Shown in pieces: positions 10,830 to 23,060 of a stretch of DNA of 64,000 nucleotides. Both the position numbers and the translations under genes were made by a program. The stretch's first letter is position 1, and the number at the start of each line of letters is the position of its first letter. The notes under the pieces were generated by a model. That model did not search any database and was not told the DNA's origin. It saw nothing but the letters and a program-made list of their open reading frames with translations. Source of the DNA: Hymenopus coronatus (Eukaryota > Arthropoda > Insecta > Mantodea > Hymenopodidae); NCBI GenBank assembly GCA_030762935.1, contig CM060900.1:395942132-396006131 (forward strand), in the 5' to 3' direction.

Positions 10830-11161
10830 AAGAAATAAATGAATAAAGTGCAAAGAAATAAAAACACAAAGAAGCGAAGCAAGAAAGAAAAAAAGAGGAA
10901 ATCAGGAAACCAGGGAGGAAGAGAGAGAGAGAAAAAGAGTGAGAGAAGGAGAGGATAGGAAGAAGGAAAGAAAGAAAAAAGAGAAACCTGAGCAGAAAGC
11001 AAGGAAGAAAGAAAGAAACGGGAAGGGGGCGAGAAAGAAACTGAGAGAAGAACAGAGGGAAAGAGATAAAGAAAGTAAGAAAGAAAGAAAGAAGGAAAGA
11101 AGCAGGGAAAGAAAGCAAGAACGAAAGCAATAAAAACAAAGCAAGAAAGAAAGAAGGAAAA
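10830..11161 (+). repeat. Polypurine tract, GAAA-rich
   Basis: About 330 bp that is overwhelmingly A and G on the top strand, with GAAA and GGAA units and few pyrimidine interruptions. It directly follows the 3' end of SINE B, so an expanded A-rich SINE tail is a plausible origin. The Ser/Phe/Leu-rich reverse open frames (10763-11200) are translations of it. Confidence 0.9.
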
Positions 11162-12120
11162 TTGGTGGTCGTGCTGAATACGAAAACGCAAAGCACACAT
11201 TTAAAATATTAAATCCATCGTTAGTCTCGATATGGTTGGGAAAGGCATACCAATCGAAATGGTCCCAATTTGTATGGAGGTTGGAAATAACTGTGACTTC
11301 TAACTTAACGTTAATAAAAAAAGAGCGCCCAAAAGTTTAAATTTGATGACATTTACTATAGAACAAACCTGTTGTGTTTAAATAAATAATACTATTCGAA
11401 TACCTCTACACAACTTTATTATACAAACTAATTCAATGCTAGGTCATATGCTGCGTATTAAGTCTTAATGCAAGATATCATATTGAAATTTATATAGCAG
11501 TTGTATGTTTGCCATGTATAAAATGCTAACTTGCATGGTTACTTAGATATTAATATGTTATTGTCTAAACTCATTGCGCTAATAAAAATGAACCACATGA
11601 TGCATTTTTAATATTTTCACACATAATAAATAAGTTTACAAATATCTGTAATATTATTTTTTTTCATATTAGACCTAGCTGTTGTTGAAAACTTATTATT
11701 TTTGGTACTCTGCAAAAGTTTTGACTTGCTAAAATATAATTAATTTATCAAAATTGGAGCAGTGCCTCCAAAAAACTATATGGAGATATTATTTATTGTG
11801 TTTTTGAGAGATATATAAACATGAAACAAATTAGTAAAAATATTCCATCGTTTGGAGCATTTAGAAGTATAGAAACGTATTGGAAAGAAGTTGCGAGAGA
11901 CTAAGGTTCATAGTTGGAGTGCATGTTAATAAGCACGCGCCTATTTTTATAACTTCAGTTAATTGGTAATTCAAGTGAAGCAAGTGGGAGAAACGATGTT
12001 TTCTTACAATTTATATTCCATATAGTTACATTATGAGGAAAATAATTGGTTTGATTTCTCAGAATCTTTCTTTCAAATTTCACAAATGCATCACTAGCTA
12101 GAAGAGGACTGTATAATATA
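11162..12120. other. AT-rich unannotated stretch
   Basis: Nothing recognised. The AT content is high and stops are dense in all frames. Confidence 0.4.
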
Positions 12121-12385
12121 GAGAGGACTCAAAATCGAACCAGTGCGGTTTGTGCACTAATGCCCTGCAAGGGTCGCCCCAAGAGAGAGAGAGAGAAATG
12201 AAAGGATGCACTGGGTGGCCGGAACCAGGAGCAATATCACCGAAATAACAGGGTTCATACCTTCCAAGTCGAAACGTCCCGACATTCGGGCAGGCAGATC
12301 GAGGACGCCTAACCTCAAAGGATTCAGCGTCCCCAGCATGCGGTTCTTACAACCCGGCGCCCAGCTTTAGGCCAGGAGACGGTGA
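12121..12385 (-). repeat. Possible tRNA-headed repeat, degraded
   Basis: A GC-richer block. The reverse complement contains GGTTCGATTTT, resembling box B, near 12134-12144, and a short GA run lies at 12183-12197. No other copy in the window, so the call is tentative. Confidence 0.3.
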
Positions 12386-14631
12386 TATTCACTAAGAACA
12401 TTTTTATGCTCTTAAGACTCCTCGAAGCACAACTGTCGAACCCTGAAACATATCAACTAAACGAAGGATCAAGGACATTGTGAATGGAACGACGTAGAGG
12501 GACAGGAAATTCGGGGGATGAAAGAAAGCACTCCAACATTCGCCTTTCGACACGGCCGTTACCACAGCGCCATCTCGTTTGGTTTAATAAGACATTAGTC
12601 ATTACCATAATGCGATTCATATTCATTTAATTTTACGGAATAAGTAAATCTGCAAAGACAGAAAAGCGATGTGGAATCTATGAATATTTTATTTTTTACG
12701 TGTAAGAGAGATAAAAGAAAGATATTAACCGCAGTAATATTGGCAGTGTGGGTGTTTCACTTTTATAGTACATGGTATATTTAGCCTCACAACAAAGAGG
12801 TCTAACATAAACCTTTTGATACGCTATCCAAACTATTGCTACGCTGAGGTAATTCATTACGGAAATAAAATATGTAAAACAATGAAAAGAGAGATTGTAA
12901 TATATTACGTGAGAAGCATGTATTGATATTGAAATTTTGCTGTGAAAATGGAAAAGAGAGTTGAGTGACGTCATGCACATAAGAGAGAAATTCAATAAGC
13001 ACATTACAAAAATGATTGGGAAAATATAATCAGGATTGTATATTTAGAGCACTACGATAAAAGATACAAATGCGTCAAATAGAAATTAATTATGAAATAG
13101 AGTGCTATTATTCAAGTAACTTCATTTTTTGTGCTGGAGTTGAGTAATTATATTTGTTACCTCCATAAAATAACCTAATAATACAAAATGTACTAAAAAT
13201 AAGAGCAATGCTCAAATGTCAATACCTATGTATGATGTTATGTGTGGTGAAAGCGTTGTCATGGGGATTAAATAATCTCAGAAGAAGAGGCAAATGGCAT
13301 AAAGTTTGTATCAGCCATAGTGAAGTGACTGGCGCTGGAGTTGCAATGGGGCTAATATTTGTTTCTAACAAAGGTAATAAAACATGCATTATAATTAAAC
13401 TATGTCATTTCATAATATATTAAGCTCAACCCCGCAACTTCCAAACCACCTGAGAGGAAAGGAAGAGGTCACCCATGCTTCCGATTACACAAACTAACTG
13501 GCGAGGAATGACGTTTCACATGGACGTAAATGATCATTAATAACCATCATATTGTGATTCAGGTATTGATCTCAGTTATTGATTAGAAAACGCCAACTGC
13601 ATCGTTGAAGGGACTAAATCCCCTCACCAGGCGCTATCGGGAAATGACGGGATTGTTTTGGAACCTTCCTACTCCCTGCCGTCCGAGCATTCTAGAACTC
13701 TTTCTGCAGATATACAAATAGACATTTTCGCGAGTGAAACATTATCTGTGAATCCCTATCAGTACAAATAGGGTACTGCTTATTCAGTGTATTCCCCGAG
13801 TGAGGCTACTACTATAATGTTGATGTCAGAGAGCGCTGCTGGTGCTGAGAGAGAATAAAGAGGTATAGTGTTCGACTACACAGCAAGGGAAACCGAAAAA
13901 AAGAAAGGGTATTTCGCGGGTATTTGAATTTACCTCTACATCGCTTATAAAAGTGAAAGGACAGGGAACAATTTAAGGTGAGAATAAAGACCGAATAAAG
14001 TCATACTTGGGGTAAAGCTTTCTTAAACCCTTTCTGTACTCGGATCCTTGGTATATATTATAGACTTTGTGGTATTTATTTGGCTTATTTCCGCCTCTGA
14101 CCTCCTCCATTTTTGTTTGCATTATAAGTACTGTTAGGTGGTGTCACGTTGTTTTCCTGTTTCTGAGACTCGAGAAGGAACGTATCTTCGTCACGCAGAA
14201 GTTAGAAAAAACCAAAAAACGAATTTGACCAAAGTATTGTAATTACAGATAAGCAAAAATAATAAGGATGGTCTCTGTAATTTGCTTTGCGTTCTGTAGC
14301 GGTGGCAGCAGAATATTCTCCCATGTATCCTAACTGTGTAGGAAATTACTGCTCTTCAAGTTTCAGTTACCGGTACCATAGTGGCGTATACGCAATTAAT
14401 GGTAAGGAGGATATCCGAACTTTGTATACACAACGACCAGCGTGTATTTAAATATGCTTTAAAGCTCTCTGTGCAGATTTCCATGAAGATTACAAGCAAA
14501 ATTTTAATTGCATTGGCTATAATTTCTATGAACAATTTAAAGTTCACCAGTGGTGAATTTATCTAGCTGTTCCACAAACAATTCTTATGAAAAATAATTA
14601 TTTTTATGTAAATCAACCTAATCCAGACAAA
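12386..14631. other. Unannotated stretch
   Basis: No gene-like frame. The 71-codon frame at 13208-13423 and others have no recognisable domain or codon signal. Confidence 0.4.
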
Positions 14632-15490
14632 CATTAGCAGAATGGGCTTTATTACTTGCTTCCGTATAAGTAGAAGAGAAATAAGGGAATACACTAGGCT
14701 AAAGCGATAGTCAACTCTTTAGAAGCTGGTTGCTATGTAAAACATTTGAAATTCGATTCTCATTTGCATTCCAGAAATAAAACAAAAGACTAATGAAAGA
14801 AGTGGACTTCTCGTTTGAGAAACAATTTTTATTGTTTAAAATTAGAACCAATAACAAAGAATATCCTGGAAATATGTAACTGTAAAGAATATGTAAGTTC
14901 CCGTCTATTCCCAGAGAATTGAAGATACACATTTTGTTTGTCATAAAAATATCTTATAGTACATATGGTATTTTAATCATAATCGTTAGTCACGTGTTAG
15001 AGAAACACAATTATTGAAAAGTGATCCATGGAGACCGCTTTAGCCGAGAGGGACTTGAGGCGCTGATCACGTCTCACCCTCCAGCACTGCACCCAATTCA
15101 TAACGCCTTGGGGCCGAGATGGGGGATGCAGCGGCCGGGCGGCAGGCCAAGGTCCCTTGTGGACTGTCGTGCCATGGAAAAAACTTCATGTAAAGGATAT
15201 TTAGGAATGGGAATTTTCTCTAAAATCTTCGTGTCGCATTCTTGGAAGATACTGAACTTGAATACCAAGCTTGGTGTTTAACCGAATTTTCGTTTTTTGA
15301 GTTATACTGTCCACAGATACAACATATACATAGACACACGGACCTTTTATCTAAAATGTTTTTTTCGGGATTTACGAGGCCCTAAAGCAGGTAATTTCCG
15401 ATGAAATCTCGGTATCAAATTTTTGGGTGGCATAAAATGCCTTCTCTAGCTGCTATGTGTATTATATATTCGTGCTAGAAAGGTGAACAT
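14632..15490 (+). mobile_element. F element copy 2, carrying a SINE E fragment
   Basis: Shares with other F copies TTACTTGCTTCC, the CTATTCCCAGAGAATT block, TTTTAATCATAATCG, TTTTCTCTAAAATCTTCG and AAATTTTTGGGTGG. It is split at about 15029-15178 by a SINE E fragment. The 3' terminus is degraded (GTGCTAGAAAGG). Confidence 0.8.
15030..15177 (+). mobile_element. SINE E 3' fragment nested in F
   Basis: GGCGCTGATCACGTCTCACC and GATGCAGCGGCCGGGCGG match the 3' half of the SINE E copies at 32.8 and 41.5 kb. CCATGG occurs at both edges. The tRNA-like head is absent, as in a 5'-truncated insertion. Confidence 0.8.
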
Positions 15491-15861
15491 ATCAACAGGA
15501 TGTTCAAAATCATCCTAAATGTTAATCCCTAAAGATTAGAAGATGTTTGTCCTTTGTTGTTTTGCATTATTTAGATCAAGTGCCCATAATATAGTTAAAT
15601 AAACTCAAAATTTACGAATTTAACGGAAAATTACTGCTGACCGCATTTTCATTTGCAATACTTTCTCACTCTCGAGGGCTAATCTCAATGTGCAGTCAAT
15701 ACTGTAAGAGGACATTAAGGAAACTATTTATCTGCTGTATTCGTGACACGTTATGCCAAAACTACTTAAAATATAATCGATGTTCTTAGAGCATCCATAT
15801 TAATCCCTACTAAGTTCAATGAATTACTTTTATTTATACTTTTAAATTGTACATGTTAGAC
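15491..15861. other. AT-rich spacer between two F copies
   Basis: Nothing recognised. Confidence 0.4.
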
Positions 15862-16405
15862 AGAGATGGTGTCTACTGTATTCTACCCAAATATTCGTTA
15901 CCGTGATTTCACCGCAAATATAAGTTTTGAGACCCGCTGAATTAAAAAAAGGCATTTTTACAAAATGTTCCTGTGTGTTTGTATGTGTGCATGTGGCTTT
16001 GTGTGTGAGTGTGTCTGTCTGTCTGTCTGTCTGTGTTTGTGGACAGCATAGCTCTAAATACCAAACAAGGATGCGACTCGAAGATCTTAGGAAAAGCCCC
16101 CCCACCCCATCTACCCTTTACATGGAACATTTTTCGAAAATGTTTACTCAAAAATGGCTGTATCGATTTTGATCAAAATACCGTATGTTAAGGGTCATGA
16201 CAATTCATATGACAAATAAAATGTAAATATTGCGTTTACAGGGATAGTCTCTCAAGTTCTTCCGATTGACTTTCACGTAACAAGTAAACCGTAAGAGATA
16301 AACAACATCTTACTATACAAATAATGTATATCTCGTTAAAACACTCAATTTATGCCGTTTACATTTTTCTTCTAGAGCGTTTTTAATGTCCACACATGTC
16401 AACTC
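15862..16405 (-). mobile_element. F element copy 3 (reverse)
   Basis: Reverse-complement F blocks are seen in order: CTACCCAAATATTC, TGATTTCACCGC, a GT/TCTG-rich run (15970-16036), CTACCCTTTACATGGAA, TTGATCAAAATACC and ACCGTAAGAGATAAAC. Internal deletion toward the right end. Confidence 0.75.
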
Positions 16406-17487
16406 ACTTACTAGTTAATTAAATACATTTCTTGACTGTTCAGCTGGCCTTAGCCTGTACCTTGTACAAGGCGGAACGTCCTGGAAAAGCGAATTACAGG
16501 AAACTGCCGAAAAAATCTTCTGGAATCGTAATTACACAAACTGCGGAGAAGTTGGTCATATAGGCCTTCTTATGCGGCTACTATTTTCATCGCGCTATTG
16601 TTTTGAGGAGCCGGTCGTTTGAAGACCCAGCTGCGCACGGGCCGGTGCGAGCCCACCGCGTCCCACAGATTCTTGCGTTGTGGTCTTCAATATAATATAC
16701 CAAAATTTTTTGTTCCTTTTTATGTAAATGTGTATTAGGATGAAAGTGTTCGTTTAAACGGTCAAGTATTATAAATTTATAAAATAAATAAACGCTAACA
16801 ATAGGTATGCTTCTTTATTCTGTAAAATGGAAAGCTGAAACCAATGCTTTTCACTAGAAACTAAAACGTTTTTAATGTATGGGTCTAACGTTTTTTCTAT
16901 AAATCAGATACATTTTTTTTGTTTTATATCTTTACAAATTGAATATTGCTCTGGTGCTAGTAGATGTGTTCACTTCAAAATAGTTGCATACCACTCATCT
17001 TAATTTACTTAATATCACTGATATATATGTAGCACACTAAATAGACAACATGTGTCACTTAACTTGCTACACACTTTAAAATATTGTTAAGTATAGAGTG
17101 TGGCATGCGTATTGTCGCATAAGCCACAGCAACTGAAGGAAAAACAAGTATAATTTCAAGCGCTTAGTGCCCTGAAGTTCTGATACGTTTCTACACGATG
17201 CATCGCTTTTCTTCTTCGCAGTATATGAATATAAAGAATGAGGGTGTCAAAAAGTCGGGCGAGTGGAGAAACAATGTCATGCGGTGCGTCAGTTAAACCA
17301 GCTTCATTCATCACTTGCAGGCTATATGAATACCTCTTCTCCTGCCCCATTATTTTGTAAGTTTTCATTTAAATATGAGCCGATGGAATGAAGCATTGAT
17401 CCACCTGCAAGGCATGACGTCAGAATGATAAATTCACTACAGCTCGCGCTCAATTTCTGTAGTGCTTCTCTAGTGCAAAGTTAAATG
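16406..17487. other. Unannotated stretch
   Basis: A GC-richer patch at about 16440-16690 has no long open frame or second copy. Otherwise AT-rich. Confidence 0.4.
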
Positions 17488-17499
17488 CAGCTATCAGAA

Positions 17500-17767
17500 T
17501 TAATTTTTTATTTACGGACGATCTATAACTGCTATAATTCTCAGCGTCCCATTCTCTATTGGGCGTGAAAGACCGCTTAATTTTTCTCAGAGGTCTCCAT
17601 TAGGATTTAATTTCTGTTGCCTGCCTTAAATTTATCTCACCGAACCAAAGAAAGCTATCCTAAAGATTCTTACGCCCGAAAAACCAATCTTTCTGTGCCG
17701 GGGTTGAACCTGCAACCTCGGGAACCAGAGGAAAGCATGTTACCCCTAGACGACGGAGGACGCCACA
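17500..17767 (-). mobile_element. SINE A copy 5 (reverse)
   Basis: Reverse-strand SINE A: tail at 17505, GGGCGTGAAAGACCGCTTAA complement at 17561-17580, TTACGCCCGAAAAA, a degraded box B near 17700-17712 and head end at CCTCCGTCGTC. Imperfect TSD CAGCTATCAGAA (17488-17499) versus CAGGTATTAGAA (17768-17779). Confidence 0.85.
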
Positions 17768-17885
17768 CAGGTATTAGAAATGGTATTGAATAGAAGCGGA
17801 AAATTAAATAGTTAGGCTTACTTGACCAGTCAAATTGCGCTACTGAAGAGTTCTGCATAAGGATAACTCAACAGAGTGTAAAGGT

Positions 17886-18399
17886 ATGAATGTTAGTGAT
17901 CATGAAATAGTAAATAGCAGCAAAGACAATGTTACAATTTCTGAAGTGAACATGACAAATGGAAGTCTTATTACTAGTTCTGAGACATCGAGTGATAAGT
18001 GCGTGTCTGATAGTGAAACTATGAAGAATGATCAAGATTCTTCTTCGTGGGCTGAAGTAACGACGAATAAGAAACTACAAGGACCCAAGAGGCATACAAC
18101 TGAGAAAAAACATGACGTGATATTCGGAGGTAACATTAATGCTAAAGGTTATTATATCAAGACTGTGTAAAAGAAGCTTAATTTGTTTATTTCTAGGTTG
18201 GATCCTACTACTACAGTAGATATGTCAAAATCGCATCTTAAGGATAATTTCCCTGAAGTTGTGTGTGAATCATAAATGCAAATTACCCTGACGCGTATTC
18301 ATCTTTTAAAGTAACAATAAATATGGATAATCTTTAAAAGGCTATGGATCCAAAAGAATGGCCATCAGGGACCTTAGTCGAAAGGTATTTTTTAAAACG
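17886..18399 (+). pseudogene. Non-LTR retrotransposon ORF1 (gag-like) relic
   Basis: The frame opens at 17886 (ATG) and gives a Ser/Thr/Asn-rich start, then SSWAEVTTNKK. A stop at 18168-18170 is followed in the same frame by LFISRLDPTTTVD and LKDNFPEV up to a stop at 18273-18275. After a frame change come NYPDAYSSFKVTINMDNL and, past another stop, MDPKEWPSGTLVERYF. This order matches the RNA-binding ORF1 product that precedes ORF2 in many insect Jockey-like elements (from memory of the family). At least two stops and one frameshift make it non-functional. The ORF1 tail and the start of the endonuclease are in one open frame across an A16 run at 18400-18415. Confidence 0.7.
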
Positions 18400-18415
18400 A
18401 AAAAAAAAAAAAAAA

Positions 18416-19240
18416 CGATGCTCCGAAAGAAAGTTAAACAGTGTAAATATCACGTTAACTGCAGTAAATGTACAATCATTAAGTAATAAGATATCCCAAC
18501 TGGAAGATTTCACCCAAAAATACGACCCTACTGTACTATGCATTACAGAACTTTATTGTAACGATGAACAAATATATTGCATGAATTTACCTAATTATAA
18601 CTTGATTACTTCATTCTGCAGAAAAAAATATTTATGTGGAGGATGTATAATCTACACTAAAATTGTAGCCAATATGTTACCAACGCTATAAACTGCTCCT
18701 CTTTTGTTACTGAAATGAACTATGAATGTTCCGCAATCAAACTCTCTTCGTCACACCCTCAGTACAATTGCTACATATGTCATTGAACCAAATCTTGGAG
18801 ACCATTTGGCCTTAATTTGCAATACAGATTTAGCTAGTCAAATGGCCTGTGTTGAACTTAAACAAAAGAGTTACAGGTAAATAAATAATGACAGACTAGT
18901 GAATTTAAGGCAAACTATTAACACTCTTGATTTTAGTGCAATGTATAATTTAAATAATAATATAGATAACATATTTACCAAATTTATGAATATGATTACT
19001 AGCTCTATTGATATTAATTTACCAGTGACAACGGTGACTTATCCAATGCCTAATGCCAGAAAGCGCAAGAGTTGGATTACCCCAACAATCTTAAAAATGA
19101 GTGAAGAACTTATGAATATGTTTGCTTTAATAAAACATTTTCACAGAGAGCCTTTATTATTGCAAACGTATAAAGCGAAAGCGAAAGACTACAGAAACTT
19201 TCGAATGAAAGAAGAAACTATTATGCACTGCAAATAAATA
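18416..19240 (+). pseudogene. Non-LTR retrotransposon endonuclease relic with internal deletion
   Basis: After the A16 run the frame reads NVQSLSNKISQLEDF and PTVLCITELYCND, the N-terminal part of an APE-type endonuclease; in intact enzymes the Asn and the Glu of this region are catalytic. The frame then breaks near 18690. From about 18758 a TYVIEPNLGDHLALICN stretch appears, resembling the C-terminal SDH motif of the domain with Ser replaced by Gly. The central endonuclease sequence between them is missing, by comparison with usual length (inference). The linker continues at 18899-19237 with KRKSWITPTILKM. A nicking function is impossible in this state. Confidence 0.75.
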
Positions 19241-19459
19241 GTTCTCTAAACAAACAAAACCAATTCTTGAATTTGGTAAATAGTAAATTACGCAGAAAAA
19301 TACGTACTGAACGTACTGATCTTGTTCATAATAACAAATTAATAAGTAGCAATGTTGATATTGTTAATATATTCGGGACATATTTCTAACTAGTGTTGAG
19401 AATATGCATTCTAATAATTTCTCTACCAGTGATATCTCTTCGTGCAACAAAGCATCAGC

Positions 19460-19460
<1 letters not shown>

Positions 19461-19497
<37 letters not shown>
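19461..19497 (+). repeat. AAT microsatellite inside the RT relic
   Basis: Twelve AAT units, translated as Asn in the RT frame. Confidence 0.95.
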
Positions 19498-19701
19498 GTT
19501 TTGTATTTTTTGACTGTGATGATAGTGAAATTATAAAGGCTGCTCAATCACTAAAAAATATCAACAGCGCTGGTATTGATAATATATCTATCAAATTTAT
19601 ACGTGTGATCAGTGACATACTTGCATCTCCCTTAGCGTTTTTATTTAATGTATTGAGAATGGAATATTTCCGTCATCACAGAAACTAACCCTAGTTATAC
19701 C

Positions 19702-19706
19702 TATAT

Positions 19707-19739
<33 letters not shown>
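19702..19739. repeat. TA microsatellite inside the RT relic
   Basis: TA run lying between a VIPIY-coding stretch and the GDTSNVKN codons, where related enzymes have PI-x-KKGD. Confidence 0.9.
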
Positions 19740-20782
19740 AAAGGTGATACCAGTAATGTAAAGAATTACAGGCCCATATCGTTATTAAGCACAATATCCA
19801 AGATATTCAAACGTCTTTTGTACAATAGAATGCTTGATTTTATATTGAAATTTGATTTAATTACTCCTGATCAACATGGTTTTCTTCCTGGAAAATCTAC
19901 GGGAACTGCCTTATATGAACTTAACAACTGTGTATATAAAAGCCTTGATAAGGGTAAACATGTAGCCGTATTATATTTTGATTTATCTAAGGCCTTCGAT
20001 AGTTTGGATATTAATTATATTGCTTTAAAGTTAGAAGCCTTAGAAATCAGAAGCTGTTTCTTAAACTTTTCAAAATCATATCTATCCAATCGTAGGATTT
20101 GCATAAAAATTAATGACACGTTTTCTGATAATTTCGATATGCGTATGGGAGTCCCATAGGGCTCGATACTCGGCCCTTTAATATTTTTATTATATATTAA
20201 TGATTTATCAGAATATATAGATGTGGGAAATGTTTTAATTTATGCTGATGACACCTCTATTACTGTTTGTTCCGATGTATATGACGCTTTATTAGACAGA
20301 ATCAAAGTAGTTGACTCTCACTTTAAATTGTGGTATGATAATAATTAACTAATAGTTAATATTGAAAAAACTGTGGGTCTAAAATTAATAAATAAATTAG
20401 TTGATACTACTCTAAATGTACAATTTGAGAATAAATTGATCCAAAGTCAACAAAGTTCAACATTTCTTGGACTATATATGGATAATTTATTAACCTGGAA
20501 TGAACATTCTGACTTTATTGCCAAGAAACTATGTTCTGCAAATTTTGCCATATTGCAACTTAGAGATATGCTTGACACAAAAACACTGATCTCTATAAAT
20601 CAGTCTCTTGGTTTTACACATCTTGGTTATGCTGTGTTCCTATGGGGAAACTCTACTAACGCATATAGGATATTTACCGCACAGAAAAAAAGTCCACGCA
20701 CCATCTTTAAGTTAAAGAGTATGGACTCCTGTAAACCTTATTTTATGCCATATAACGTTTCCTTCCATTTATATTTTTAAGA

Positions 20783-21180
20783 GCTTACTCTTTTTAAAAT
20801 CAAAGGAGAAATGATTTTACAAAAATTCAGATTTTCATAATTACAACACACGAAATGCATATTTATTATCCAATGAAAATCATAAACTCGCAAAGTATGA
20901 AAAATCCCCTGCATATTCTGGCGTTATGCTTTTTAATAACTTACCGATAACTATAAAAAAATTACCTTACATCAGGTTTAAGCAAAATGTAAAACGATTT
21001 TTAATGAATCAGTGTTTCTATTCAGTGAAAGAGTTTTTAAGTTACAAGTTTTAAAATGTTATTAATTATATATTTTTACCATGTTATCAGTTATATATTC
21101 TACTGTGTTTTTCTTATTATACTGACGTGTAAATCCATGTACTATTGGCATGTTACAAATAAGTTTCAATTCAATTAAAT
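20783..21180 (+). pseudogene. Retrotransposon C-terminal region and 3' end
   Basis: After a frameshift the frame beginning at 20830 reads YNTRNAYLLSNENHKLAKYE, then FNNLPITIKKL and CFYSVKEFL, ending at TAA 21052-21054. This C-terminal signature after the RT is typical of insect Jockey-like elements (family knowledge). A short AT-rich 3' untranslated region ends in CAATTCAATT-type sequence near 21180. No TSD resolved. Confidence 0.75.
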
Positions 21181-22041
21181 ACTCTTGCCACTAAATACCG
21201 GGGTATCGGAGATATGGTCTCCTTATTGCTTACTATTTACTGAGAGTAACAGTAAACACAGTATCTGTCTTACCGAAACTGAACAACATGTGGGATCAAT
21301 TTTCCTTAGTTGCCTAAAGGGCTGTTTTTAAAAACTGCAATATTTAAAATCGTGCTGTTTAATAGCTGTAATTAAAATTGAAGTAGGGCAGAGTTTAACC
21401 ACTGTGGCATATAAAAATAATCATGAAATGAATTAGCTGGTTTTAAATGAAAAGATAAGGAAGAAAATTAGCTAAAGTGTTCCAAGTTTGATTTAAGGTT
21501 GGTGATAAAAGACTAGAGGTGCTTTCTCAGCGAGATGTTGATTATTTGCGTGTGTTTTAGCTCCCTTTTATTCACGCGGTGTAATAGAAGAAAGTCTACT
21601 GGAATAGAAAGGTGGGACATTTCAACTTCTTATCTCTTTTCCCACAAGGCGTTGCGGGGATAAGTAAGCACAAGGCAGCATTGACTGCCTTCGGAATCTC
21701 GTGTAATTAAACCTATTTCTGTACCCAGGGCTGCTTCCTGACACACAATTTAATCCCAGGTTTAACTAACAAAAAGATCAAGTGGACTAAAGCTTAAGCA
21801 AAGTACGTCACAGTTGTGTGGATTAAAGAAATGTAATTCAAAGTATACTTTCGGACAGAGAAAGTGAGCTTGCGGTTTCGAAGAAAGAAGGTGGTGCCAT
21901 TTGAATAGAATTTGCAGGACCGAAACAGAACCCTGTTGCTCCTAATTGTGCGCTTGCAATAACAATTGTGTTAACGACTACTTAGTCCTGCTAAAATAAA
22001 ACTAATGCAGCGCACATTATTTTGTAACATATTGTTATAGT
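21181..22041. other. Unannotated stretch
   Basis: Nothing recognised. Confidence 0.4.
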
Positions 22042-22044
22042 AGC

Positions 22045-22400
22045 GCGGCGGCGCAGATGAGTGGTTACACCGCTCGTTTCCCATCTAAGCGATCCGGTTT
22101 CGATCCCAAGCGCCCACATGTGGGTATTGTAGTGGATAAAACGGCGTCTGGGTGGGTTTTATCCGGGATCTCCGGTTCCCTCCACCACTTATTCCACCTT
22201 TGCTGCAACATCACCATTCCCATCATCCATTTCGCTTATATTTCATATCGTTCACTTGCTCATGCTTGGCAACAGACAATCGACCAATTGTTCAGGTTCT
22301 CCATTCTATAGTTACGTGCCTAGGCTCCCCTAGGTTCCCGCTAGCAAGTCTTAGAAGGGTGCCAGTCCCACATAAGGGGAGGGTAAGCCGAATACAAGAA
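22045..22400 (+). mobile_element. SINE B copy 1
   Basis: tRNA-like head GGCGGCGCAGATGAGTGGTT (box A region) with a diverged box B (GGTTTCGATCCC), then CCACATGTGGG, GGGTTTTATCCGGGATCTCC and a pyrimidine-rich body ending GGTGCCAGTCCCACATAAGG. Same order as the copies at 24.46 and 34.03 kb. Confidence 0.85.
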
Positions 22401-22539
22401 ATACTTTAAGGGCTTTATCAGACGCTTAAGGTTTCCATATATGTTTAAACTATTTCAATATTGAATGCATTTAAGACTTAATAAAACTTGTATGGCGTAG
22501 TTTTAACACCTGTATTTCAGATGACAGCATGTTAATTGG

Positions 22540-23060
22540 TGACTCTTTGGTAATCTTCGAGCTTGGCATTGGGGAGATTCTGGATTCTGGTTCTGTGCTA
22601 GCGACGCTGAACATGGATTTTTCGTGGCTTTACATGGTTGGCTAGAGGAATTCTGGGATGATTTCTCTTCTATCACTCATTTCCTAGCATGTGTTTCCCT
22701 TTCAAATTTTATGCAGGCTAAGGGCATCTACAATATTGGTATGTGTTAGAGAAATTGCGAAGGTACTTGTCCGTTAGAAAGCTCTTCTCGGACCTCCCAG
22801 ATGGCTTCTTTCTTTAAGGTAGAATATGTGGGCCGAGTATTTCCCAGTTACTTCCCTTAGCAGCCCTCCGGTGTAACCGGGTCATCAATATTGGAAGACC
22901 TCTACGCGTCTCTGTCGGCCAAACTTCATGTGCCCTATAGCCTCTTGCGGTTCCTTCATCCCATACGTTCCTCCTGGGGATGGGAAGCATTAATGTTTTG
23001 CTTTGGTCGAGTTGCGAGATGTCCCCTCCATTCCATGGTCATTCATTTATTCCTTACTTT
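22540..23060 (+). repeat. SINE C copy 2, diverged
   Basis: Head part TTTTTCGTGGCTTTACATGG parallels copy 1 (TTTCGTGGTTTTCCCTGG). The later CGTCTCTGTCGGCC...CTTGCGGTTCCTTCATCCC parallels copies 3 and 4. The middle is diverged or rearranged. Confidence 0.55.

Larger units (their letters stand above)
19404..20782 (+). pseudogene. Non-LTR retrotransposon reverse transcriptase relic
   Basis: Reverse transcriptase of a Jockey-superfamily LINE. Motifs in frame: AAQSLKNINSAGIDNISIKF, YRPISLLSTISKIF, DQHGFLPGKSTGTAL, LYFDLSKAFDSLD with its catalytic Asp, GVP-stop-GSILGPLIF (the usual Gln codon is now TAG at 20157-20159), and IYADDTS at 20238-20258 with both catalytic Asp. Further damage: a TAA at 20346-20348, a frameshift near 19670, an AAT microsatellite (19461-19497) read as poly-Asn, and a TA microsatellite (19702-19739) within the PIxKKGD region. 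The catalytic motifs survive, so the copy is dead but not ancient. Confidence 0.92.

Noticed and set aside
10763..11200. 145-codon Ser/Phe/Leu-rich reverse frame resembling a membrane protein
   Set aside because: It translates the polypurine tract; all three reverse frames look alike.
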